From positions 1 through 64,000 of the forward strand of contig PDHQ01000154.1 in the NCBI GenBank assembly GCA_003339415.1: a stretch of DNA of 64,000 bases, given 5' to 3'. This DNA is from Ophiocordyceps camponoti-saundersi (nom. inval.). Its lineage: Eukaryota; Ascomycota; Sordariomycetes; Hypocreales; Ophiocordycipitaceae. Of the stretch, positions 28,401 to 36,341 are shown in pieces (within the stretch, counting starts at the first letter, position 1; each line of letters begins with the position of its first letter). The notes under the pieces are model-generated. The model was not told the DNA's origin. It made no database searches and saw only the letters and a program-made list of their open reading frames with translations. The position numbers and the translations under genes are program-made.

Positions 28401-29058
28401 TAGATAAATAGCTTTATTACCTAACTATTAAGGATAGTCTTATATAGCTATTAAAATAAGTAAAAGAAAGGGTCCTATATATAGGAAGTAAAGCTAGTAT
28501 GTTATATCTATTCTAAGAAGGCTCTAGGCCAGGGTTTAAAAAAAGTCAGTTAAAAAAGTTACAGAAGACTACTTTTAGTTATTTTAAATAAACTAGTTTA
28601 TTTAATTAAAAATTAGGGCTTTATATATAAATTATAAAAAAAACACTATTAAATAGAGGAAAAATACCTTTATAAGTATATATTTTTTTTATATTAGTAA
28701 TCTTAGTTATATAAGCTATAAATAGCGATTAGTTATTTAGTGACTAAAGTCCTTAAAAAATAAGGACTTTTTTCCTTTAAAAATTCCTTACTAATTAAGA
28801 AAAAATAATTAAAAGAAAAAAAAATAATAGCTATTTAGCGAAGAATTTACTTTATTTTATAGCTTTTTTAGCTACTTATTTACTCTTATTTTACGCTTAT
28901 AACTTTTAAAAAAGTTGCGACTTTTTTGCGACTAAAGTTATGCAATTAGTCAGTCGTTTTAAACCCTGCTCTAGGCTATCTATCTATAGACTATACCTAA
29001 GGTATGAGTGTTATGTCTGTCTGACTAAGTCAGGTCATATGACCTGTGCCTGCCATCA
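28401..29058 (-). repeat. LTR of Gypsy copy 2 (right, next to sec15), split by insertion
   Basis: The LTR parts are 28,401-28,529 and 28,977-29,058, about 211 bp once the inserted element and one target copy are removed. The right part is largely un-RIPped, with TGTCTGTCTGACTAAGTCAG, a 16-bp palindrome at 29,031-29,046 (CAGGTCATATGACCTG) and the end TGCCATCA. Confidence 0.85.
28530..28968. mobile_element. hAT-like non-autonomous element (MITE), 439 bp
   Basis: The terminal inverted repeats are CAGGGTTTAAAA at the left and TTTTAAACCCTG at the right. It is flanked by perfect 8-bp direct repeats CTCTAGGC (28,522-28,529 and 28,969-28,976), the target-site length of hAT elements. The host LTR sequence continues across the insertion. 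It contains no open frame and shares AGTCAGT/GACTAA subterminal words with the larger hAT-like elements here. RIP damage is light at both ends. Confidence 0.92.
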
Positions 29059-29156
29059 ATGATATATACCTAGCTTGGCTTGGCACCCCTGGGTATTAAC
29101 GTACATATGTACTGTTTTCTCGAACTCCTTTGAAGAGTCTCTGTCAGCGGCGTAAC
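29059..29156 (+). promoter_or_regulatory. Short sec15 5' region with TATA-like motif and 8-codon uORF
   Basis: Only 98 bp separate the end of a Gypsy LTR (29058) from the sec15 ATG. The segment has normal base composition. It contains TATATA at 29063-29068 and, at 29107-29133, a short upstream ORF (ATG, 8 codons, TGA) ending 23 bp before the main ATG. Whether the uORF is transcribed depends on the unknown start site. With so little native sequence left, promoter activity may come partly from the LTR. Confidence 0.4.
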
Positions 29157-31983
29157 ATGGACCGACATCAAACAGCTCTTGAAGATTTCGGGCCTATTGT
29201 TTCGCAGGCATGTAGCCTCTTTATCAGAATGAAACTAAATCCATCCTTTTATCCGAGATTGCCGCTGATGGCCGACTCACAGATAATCCTCTCGACTTCT
29301 GACTCTGAGTTCCTCGATCATCTAATTCCGGTCTTGAAAGATGCAGCATATTCGAAAACGATTTCGACGCTGACTCAGTGCCTTACACGATATTCCGACG
29401 ATCGCGAAGCTGATACGGAACGCATTGGTCTAACTAGACACGAGGAGTTTCTCAGTTCCGTGGGCCGCTTGCAGACCGTTCGCGAAGGCACAGTGTCTTT
29501 GACTGCGGAAATACTCAAACTCAACGAATCTATCCAGACCAGCACAGAGAGGCTCGCGGAGCAAAAGGGTGCTCTTGTCAACACTACCGCCATCCGTCAC
29601 AACATAGCCGACACAACAAATGCTCTGAAGGAAGCACTTCAAGTTTTACATGCCGTAAACAACTCGCATGAGCTTGTGCGTCGGAAGAAATACTACTCTG
29701 CACTGAAGTCACTCGAAGACTTGCAAAATGAGCATATCGTCCCAATTCTCCAAAATCGTTACGCGACTCAGCAGCGCCTTGCCGATGTCATCCAGAAATC
29801 AATACCTGGATCCCAGAAGGCCATTTCAGAAGCCGTCATGACAGACCTGAATACCTGGCTGTTCCGCATTCGTGAGACTTCACAGTTTCTAGGCGAGGTG
29901 GCATTTTATCACACAGAACTGCGGAGGTCTCGCCAAAGGAAGCGAGTTGACAATGATCCGTTTTTGTCTAACTTCAAGTTGAATTCTTCAATTGAACTTG
30001 TTTGCGACGAGAGTGAAGAGGTCGATGTTCTTAACAATGAGGAACTTCAGGTTGACTTCACTCCGTTATTTGAGGCGCTACACATACACGATGCTCTGGA
30101 CCAGAGTGACCAATTTCGGTCCCAATACGCGGCCACTCGGAGGCAACAGAAAGATCTTCTTATTCCCAACTCGATTGAACTTCTAGCAGATGATGAGACA
30201 TCTCTCAGTAGCCTACTGGAGGGGATCGCTGGCTTCGCGATCATCGAAAAGACCACAATGCGTCGTGCGCCCCAACTGCGTTCTGTGATAGACGTAAGTC
30301 GCCGAATCTCACGACCTGCCAACGCGTTATTGAATGTCATATCAGGTGGAAGAACTTTGGGAATCTATGTGCAGCGCGGCCATTACCTTGACATCAAAAG
30401 CGATTAACGATATTAGTAACGCCGAAGTACTTCTTAAAATCAAGGGTGTCATTGCGCTCTTCGTTCAAACGATGGAGGTAGGCTGGGTGAGCTTCTTCCC
30501 TCTCCAAAGTATAGCTAAATGGTGGTTAGGGCTGGGGCTATTCTATAACCACACTCGACAGCTTTATACTTGCTCTGTTTGACAAATATGCCGAATTGTT
30601 GAAGCGTCGATTTAGCGAGGACTTTCAGGAAGTACGTTTCGTCCATGTCGACAGCGACACGATACTGACAGGCATACAAGATCGTCTCAACCGATGATTA
30701 TATGCCCATGGCCATCAACTCTGTTGAGGAGTACGAAAAGGTCATAAATGTCAGCTGGTTCACGCAGGATCAACCTATAGAGGAGCTTAAGTACAATCTG
30801 GTCCAACTCCTTGAAAGGGATGCATCGAAAAGCTCACGCTACCTAGGTTTCCTTGCGTGTTGCCCTTCTCGCAGATGTACCCCTTGTGCTGCATTGACAT
30901 TAGAAATTTTCTGAACCAGTTCTACTTTTTCTCGGACGACCACTTTCAGCATTCTGATGCCATTGACGAAACACTCAGAAAGGTAATGCTGACTATACAA
31001 GCCTTTCGGCTCTCCTGCGTGGCTAATACCTATAACTCGAAGTCATTGGATGAGCTTTTGATAGAAAAAGTTTGCAAGTCATTGGTCGAGCGATTGAGCT
31101 CACAATACCTCGGCCAAATTGTTCAGATACTCATCAATCTCGAACAATTCGAAGTGGCATGTCAGGAATTAGAGCAGCTTCTGATCAGAGCAAGGTCATC
31201 AATATCGGCCGGTGGCCCGTTGAAGTTGAACGCAACTGAGGAATTTCGCTTCAATAAGAAGACGGCTGAGAAACGCATCTTCGAGCTTGTGAATAGCAAG
31301 ATTGATGACCTTATCGACACTGCGGAATATGACTGGTGGGTAAATTTTCTTGAACATGATGATCAATGAGGCGCTACTGACAATTTCTCGAAAGGCTGGC
31401 CTCCTCAATAATCTCAGAACCTAGCAATTATATGCAGACGCTTACTCGTTATTTGTCGAACATTATGAATTCCACGTTGCTGGGGTTGCCGCGAGAGATC
31501 AAGGAACTGATATACTTCGATGCGCTCAGTCACACCGCGAACAAAATATTGGTCTTACTCTCTGATGCTGGAAACGAGTCTCGATGGCGGCTAACGATAT
31601 TGATAAGGCTCTCCCCCTTTCACCGGAAGTGAAGCACATCAACGCATGTGGCGTGGCTGCACTTGCCCAAGATGTTCGATATTTGACAGAATTCGTCAGT
31701 AGTTTGGAGAATGGGCCGATGCTCAGAGAGAATCTGGACGAGCTGCAACAGACCATCAGCCTCATGCAATCCGACAATTTTGACGAGTTTTTCGACATCT
31801 CCACTCGCAATAAGAAGTATGGGCGGGTTGATGCTCTTAACGGACCCCTTCTTCTGGAAAAGTAGTGACCAAACCTGAACGTCCTAAGTGAATAGAACTA
31901 AGTTTTGCCGCAGGCTCACGCCAGCAACACCAGCTGCTGGACCGCTATCAAACATATCCTCGCGATTTGCTATAATGAAATGA
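29157..31983 (+). CDS. sec15: Exocyst complex subunit Sec15, 10 exons, 771 aa
   Basis: Sec15 links the Rab GTPase Sec4/Rab8 on secretory vesicles to the rest of the exocyst, which tethers vesicles to the plasma membrane at sites of polarised growth. Exons by splice signals and family conservation: 29157-29207, 29283-30293, 30346-30477, 30530-30631, 30681-30790, 30847-30982, 31043-31335, 31395-31551, 31608-31861, 31914-31983; they total 2316 nt, an exact multiple of three. Seen: a coiled-coil-like stretch at about residues 60-120, the Sec15 signature around residues 199-228 (WLFRIRETSQFLGEVAFYHT), TRRQQKDLLIP near 300, SSLLEGIAGFAIIEK, and a C-terminal Sec15 domain with YMPMAINSVEEY, LPFSQMYPLCCIDIRNFLNQ, SLVERLSSQY and YGRVDALNGP. 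Length fits filamentous-fungal Sec15. The start is the first ATG after an in-frame stop at 29097; ATG 29268 (MADSQIIL) is an alternative if intron 1 is not used. The frame is intact, with no RIP damage despite flanking RIP DNA. Confidence 0.95.
29208..29282 (+). other. sec15 intron 1, GC-AG type
   Basis: This 75-nt interval starts GCATGT after AG and ends in CACAG. Removing it joins ...IVSQ directly to IILSTSDSEFL, the continuous order expected in fungal Sec15 proteins; leaving it in adds 25 residues that do not look like the family. It is a multiple of three with no stop, so an ORF caller reads through it. GC-AG introns are a minor but real class in fungi. The alternative is a true in-frame insertion or a start at ATG 29268. 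Confidence 0.7.
31336..31394 (+). other. sec15 intron 7, GTGGGT donor
   Basis: The better-looking GTAAAT donor four bases downstream would put the next exon in a frame that stops at once. Using GTGGGT at 31336 and the AG at 31393-31394 keeps the frame and gives YDW then LASS...EPSNYMQTLTRYL, matching the family. A CTGAC branch-point-like motif lies about 20 nt before the acceptor. Confidence 0.8.
31552..31607 (+). other. sec15 intron 8, GTCTTA donor
   Basis: The donor GTCTTA departs from the usual GTRNGT, but the intron has a textbook GCTAAC branch site about 17 nt before a TAAG acceptor. Splicing restores the expected junction ANKIL/ALPLSPEVKHIN. No other donor nearby keeps the frame. Confidence 0.82.
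31862..31913 (+). other. sec15 intron 9, leads to the true C-terminus
   Basis: Without splicing, the protein would stop at the TAG at 31863-31865, directly after LLLEK. With this 52-nt intron (GTAGTG donor, ACTAAG branch-like motif, GCCGCAG acceptor) the frame continues as LEKLTPATPAAGPLSNISSRFAIMK and ends at TGA 31981-31983, like the LEKLT plus tail seen in fungal Sec15. Confidence 0.8.
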
Positions 31984-32226
31984 TCACTGAGAAGTGTCTG
32001 TTAACTGCCCGCAAGGCAAGTCAACCCTCCTTCACGAATTGGTATAATGCATCGAGGCAACGGTTTTCGACATGGCATAACGTTATTACACCGCGCTTGC
32101 CAAATTGAAGCTGAATAGTTTACGGTGACGAGGACGGACAGTACGCCACTTGAGGGGATGATCACCCTACTACTGGTTTGTGTTGCAGAGGCTTCCGTCA
32201 TTTTCCTCAGTGAAATTATGCCCGGT
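31984..32226. other. Convergent 3' intergenic region between sec15 and hapE
   Basis: This 243-bp space of normal composition lies between the two stop codons. I see no gene or RNA in it. Both 3' UTRs and polyadenylation sites must lie here or overlap. Confidence 0.7.
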
Positions 32227-33337
32227 TTACTCAAACTCCTCCGAGGACATGGGTGCCTGAGTTACACAGTATGAGAACAAATATCGTCCCATACAAGGGG
32301 TTAAACTAACCTGTTGTGGTTGCATCGTAGTATAGGGGTAGATGCCCTCCATTTCCCCATACATGGATGTGGATGCTTGGGGCTGGCCGTACGTAGTTGA
32401 GGAAGCTTGGGGAACTTGGCTTGGATACATATTGGCATTCTGGCGGTACTCTTGCTCGGTAGTAAGATGATGCCCCGTCATGTAATCCGAAGGGCCCATT
32501 GGTTGAGAGGAGTGGTTTTGACCTACTGTCCCATGTTGGCTGGACAGCTGGCTTTGACTATGACCTACAGGTATCGCCGCTGCAGCAGATTGCGCGGCAG
32601 CCCTCTTAGCGTGAGACGAAGCTTCTTCTCGGGGTACAATATCGATGAGGAAGTCAAACATGTCGGACTTGGCGAGGGCTGAAGCAATGTCGGAACGTTG
32701 AAGGGTACGACGTTTGTTTTCTTCGGCATGTATCCAAGCTCTCATGGTGAGCTCCGTGATAAAGATATCACAGCCCTTGGCGAAGAGAATAGGCGCTTCC
32801 GCGGAAATCATTTTGACCTCGGGGTCTGCCTTCATGACCTTTTTAATACGGGCGAGGGGAAGCTGATGGAGCTTGTAGTCATGAGTGTCGCTTTCAAGAT
32901 GAGTGATTGTCTGTTGCCAGTATGTTGTCAAGATGTCTTTGTATTGACCAGTCAGGCCTTGGTGCACCTTTGCACGATGAGCAAGTTAGCGTCACAATCA
33001 ACGTCACGCCTTGGTTGAAAAGGATAGGGAGGGACAGACATTGGCCCAGGGTCCGGTGTAAAGCTCGGCAGGGGCAAAGCCTTGCGAAGCTAACTAGAAC
33101 CAAGATCAAAGTTTGTATCCCAGCCGTGTAAGTCAGGAGTCAGGAACAAGAGAGTTTGCGGGTGTATACGAACGGCAGCGCAGGCACCTATCAATCCGCA
33201 GAGGCATATTATCAGCTTCGTCTCGCAGGCGGCGAGAGGAAGGACCTACCATAGTGGCCACCCTGGGTGGGGTCATATACAGGGGCGGTGCGACTTTGCT
33301 GAGCAAGTGCCGGGGCAGATTCAGACTGCGAGTCCAT
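32227..33337 (-). CDS. hapE: CCAAT-binding complex subunit C (HapE/Hap5/NF-YC), 4 exons, 271 aa
   Basis: HapE is the NF-YC-type histone-fold subunit that pairs with the NF-YB-type HapC and recruits HapB to bind CCAAT boxes; in ascomycetes the complex also recruits HapX/Hap4-type partners for iron and respiratory control. Exons on the minus strand: 33337-33250, 33080-33040, 32967-32311, 32256-32227; they total 816 nt, an exact multiple of three. Residues 44-78 carry the fungal-specific block before the histone fold ([22 protein letters not shown]), which in yeast Hap5 is needed for Hap4 recruitment. Residues 79-155 are the histone fold, from [16 protein letters not shown] through [15 protein letters not shown] to [12 protein letters not shown]. 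The rest is a low-complexity Q/S/Y-rich tail ending SSEEFE. The start MDSQSES is chosen over ATG 33418, which adds 27 residues unlike the family. The frame shows no RIP damage. Confidence 0.94.
32257..32310 (-). other. hapE intron 3, 54 nt, in-frame and stopless
   Basis: It begins GTTAGT and ends AACTCAG on the minus strand. It is open in the coding frame, so unspliced RNA would encode 18 extra residues (including [10 protein letters not shown]) before the APMSSEEFE end. Good splice signals and the compositional break favour an intron. Confidence 0.8.
32968..33039 (-). other. hapE intron 2, GTCTGT donor
   Basis: A 72-nt intron with GTCTGT donor, GCTAACTT branch site and CAAAG acceptor on the minus strand. 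Splicing gives [17 protein letters not shown], a smooth family-like junction in phase 0. Other readings need stops or frameshifts. Confidence 0.82.
33081..33249 (-). other. hapE intron 1, 169 nt
   Basis: The donor is GTAGGT after TATG and the acceptor CGCAAG on the minus strand. It links MDSQSES...GGHY to [14 protein letters not shown] in frame. At 169 nt it is the longest intron here. The acceptor is the least certain part; other AG dinucleotides lie within 15 nt upstream. Confidence 0.75.
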
Positions 33338-33480
33338 CCTGGAGCCGTAAGGCGTTAAGCAGAGGGATCCGAGGAAAGCCTGCCGACAAATGAGCACTGA
33401 AGGGCGAGTCGAGCGCATAGGCAGGATACCTGCTCGTGAGTAGGTAAGTGGGCACAGTTCGAAGGACTTGAAGCCGGCAA
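33338..33480 (-). promoter_or_regulatory. Short hapE upstream region
   Basis: Only about 145 bp of normal-composition DNA precede the hapE ATG before composition turns AT-rich near 33,480-33,600. I see no CCAAT or ATTGG pentamer and no clear TATA box in it. The 5' UTR and core promoter must lie here or reach into the transition zone. Confidence 0.4.
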
Positions 33481-34501
33481 GTAAGAAATAGCAAATAAAA
33501 AAATTTACCTAATTTTATAAAGCTCCTGATTCTATGTTAAACAAGTATCCGTAAAATGTAATAGAGGACTCTTTCGTAGGATTAAAAAAGTAGGACGGAG
33601 TAAAATACTAGTAACTAAAAGTAAGGTGTTAATATAAGATAAAATAATTTTATTTTATAATTAATTAAAATAAATAATTAAGACAAAAGCTTTATAAATT
33701 ATTAAAGTTTTAATAATACTTATAAACTGCTAATTTAGTATAATAATTATATACTTAGAATAACTTCTTTTTAAAATACTTAGTTTAAATTTTATAAATA
33801 GTAAAAAGGGGCTTAGGAAACCCTTTAACTAAAGTAGCATAGCTATATAACGCTTATAAGTAAATATAATAGCTTAAGTTAAGTTAAATAAATAATCTTT
33901 CTAATATAAAGCTATTAAAAGCTTTTTTATAAAGTATAGCTATAGGTAATATATACTTTATTATTAAAGTCTAGTTTTTATATTATACTCAGGTTATTAA
34001 TCTAAGTATTAACTTTATAAATTAGCCTTATAATTAAATAATAAAGCTGCTACTATTTAGCTTAAAAGCTTATAGCGGAAGGATTAAATAAAATAAAATA
34101 AAAAAGATAGTTAAATAGAAAGGCAAATAAGCTTTAAAAGATAAAGTAGTATATATAGCTATTTAGTATATTAAAATATATCTTTCTTAAAAGCTTTTTA
34201 TATATAATTATTATTATATATAGCTTAGTAAATAAGTATTCCTTTAACTAGTCTCTTAACACTTATATAATAAAGTATTATATAATAAAAAACTTATTAA
34301 AGCTAATTTAGTTATTATAAAGTTAAATAAAAGCGTTATTAAGAAACTTTAAAAAGTTTTAATATATTTTTAAAGTAACACTAAGCTTTAATTAAAGTAA
34401 TTTATTAATAAAGTATTTATAAAACTAACTATATTTCTTAAGCTTTTTATAATAAAGTTATAAAATAACTATATATAAAGAATAACTATAAGGTTATATA
34501 A
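33481..34501. other. Transition into RIP DNA right of hapE, unassigned
   Basis: CA and TG still occur to about 33,600, then the sequence becomes typical AT-rich RIP DNA. No gene or terminal repeat is recognised. Confidence 0.5.
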
Positions 34502-35755
34502 TATAAGGGATTCGGGCTATGCTCGAATAACTAAGTCACGTGGCGGTAATTAGTTAGATCCGCGCGCGGCACGCGCGTGGACTACTTACCCCTATTCCGC
34601 GTTATAACCCCTTTTTTATAGCTTTTTATACTCGTTCTAAATAATAAAGTTACCTTATTATAAATAGCACTAAAGTTAAACCCTTATATAAAATAAGTAT
34701 TATTATAATAGATAACTTTATTTTTTAAAAAGCTATTATCGCTTAGCTTTAATAATAATAAGTAACTATCTTTAAGTTATAAAAAGTCTTATAAGTATAA
34801 TATAATATTATTTAGTTTATAATAATATATCGCTAACTTTAGCTAAATATAATATTATAATAGCTATGCTATAAACCTTTTCTTTTTAGTTTCCTTTTTA
34901 ATAAAAATAAAACTTTATTTTTAGCTTAGCGGTCTCTAATATTATATAAGCTATTAGCGGATTATATCTTTATTAGCAATAATTATAATAAATAAGTTTT
35001 TTTTTATTAATACCTTTTACTTACTATTTAGTTTAAGGTAATAATATTTTTTTTAAACGGGGAAAAAAATACTAATACTAAGTTAAAACTTTCCTTAAAA
35101 ATCTTAATATTATATTTACTAATCCTTACCGCCGCTAAACTATTATAACGGGGCTAGAAAAGCTTTCTTAAGGCGCTTTAGAGTTATTCTCTAATTTTTT
35201 TATTCGCTTTAAAGCTAAGCTTTCTCTTTTAAGCGGTATTATATAAGCTAATAAAATTAAAGTTATATACTTATAATATACTTTTACTTTAAAATTATAA
35301 TATTATTATTTAAGATATAAGATTTCTCTTAATAACTACTTTATAGCTATAAACTATATTTATTTAATTATAGTTAATATTAAATCTTTTCATATTAAGA
35401 ATAAAGGTAAGATATTCTCTCCCTTTTTATCCTACCTAATAGCTTAAGATATTAATATACTTATAATAAATATTTGCTAAGCTAGTATAGCTTTAAGACG
35501 CTCCTCTTATAGCTAGAAGTATAATAAAGGTTAAAAGTAGCGATTAGGCCCCTACTATATTACCCCCTATATTTTTATAAAAAAATATAATAAGTAATAA
35601 ATTAATAATTATTATTTATATTATAGCTAAGTAACTTACTTTATAAAAAACTACCTTATATACCCTTCCTTATCTTTATCCTTATTTATATATTTTATAA
35701 AAATAGTTAAAACTAACTAAAAAAATTATTTTAACTAAGGAAAAGAATCCCCTTT
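34502..35755 (+). mobile_element. Truncated Gypsy copy: LTR plus start of internal region
   Basis: Begins TATAAGGGATTCGGGCT like the LTRs at 51,008 and 57,695, and further on (about 34,900-35,290) follows the internal region of that element at about 51,450-51,850, including CTTAATATTATATTTACTAA and CGCTTTAAAGCTAAGCTT. It is more diverged than the two LTRs of the full copy are from each other. It stops where the LTR at 35,756 begins, so it is truncated or interrupted there. Confidence 0.6.
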
Positions 35756-36341
35756 TAATATAAGATATCTAATAATACTTTTATAAATTACTTAACTTTT
35801 TATAATATTTTACTAAGATTTCTTTTAAAGATTTTGCTTAGATTTCCTATAGAAACTTTATTACCTTTATATTTAGGAAATTACTAAGATTTTTTCTTAG
35901 GATTTCTCTATAATAACTTTTAGGAATTTACTAAGATTTTTAACTAGATTTAATATTAAAATATACCTTTAAAAATCTCCGGATTTTATAAGAAAATCCC
36001 CGCGCGCTAGGAAATTACTATATACTAGAAAATCTCCGTTTTATTAATATATATAGAAATCACTATAAAATCCTCTTAGTAAATATTTTTAAAGATTATA
36101 TTAAGAAATCTTTTTTAAGCTTTTAGTATATAATTAGCTAAATATTTCTTTAAATAATAGTTTAGATTTTTTTATAATTATTATTTTAATTTTAAAAAAC
36201 TTTTATTTATATTTATATTTTTATAATAGCTAATTTATAATTTTATAATTAATAACTAGCTTATTTTCCTTCCTTATATATTATATATAATAGCTAGCTT
36301 ACTATATATTATTATTAATAAATTATATATATATTATATTA
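35756..36341 (+). repeat. LTR, left copy of the short LTR element
   Basis: 586 bp, strongly RIPped. It aligns with 9,284-9,893 and 47,577-48,168. Confidence 0.7.

Larger units (their letters stand above)
19463..29058 (-). mobile_element. RIP-inactivated Ty3/Gypsy LTR retrotransposon, copy 2
   Basis: Same family and polarity as copy 1 (internal regions align throughout). LTRs are at 19,463-19,666 and 28,401-29,058, the latter split by a 439-bp insertion; without it the element is about 9.15 kb. The minus strand at 24,081-24,064 reads YINNIF, the reverse-transcriptase YIDDIF motif after RIP. No coding frame is intact. Its element-sense 5' LTR faces sec15, so element transcription would run away from the gene. 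Confidence 0.85.

Noticed and set aside
31863..31865. TAG as the sec15 stop codon
   Set aside because: It lies inside a well-formed 52-nt intron; splicing yields the LEKLT continuation and a further 23-codon end typical of the family.
29157..31983. sec15 as a RIP-damaged pseudogene
   Set aside because: All ten exons join in one frame with no internal stop, family motifs are intact, and CA/TG content is normal.
32248..32256. A CCAAT box in hapE suggesting autoregulation
   Set aside because: The CCAAT found at the end of exon 2 (around 33,040) is the GCC AAT coding sequence; none is visible in the short upstream region.
32968..33080. Apparent frameshifts in the hapE N-terminus ([11 protein letters not shown] in one frame, [10 protein letters not shown] in another)
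   Set aside because: An intron from GTCTGT (33,039) to CAAAG (32,968), with a GCTAACTT branch site, joins the flanking exons in phase and removes the need for any frameshift.
32407..33131. Plus-strand open frames across hapE
   Set aside because: They are antisense shadows of hapE exons and introns with no family resemblance.
33250..33418. Alternative hapE start at ATG 33,418
   Set aside because: It would add 27 residues (MRSTRPSVLICRQ...) unlike the polar Q/S-rich fungal HapE N-terminus; ATG 33,337 begins MDSQSES.
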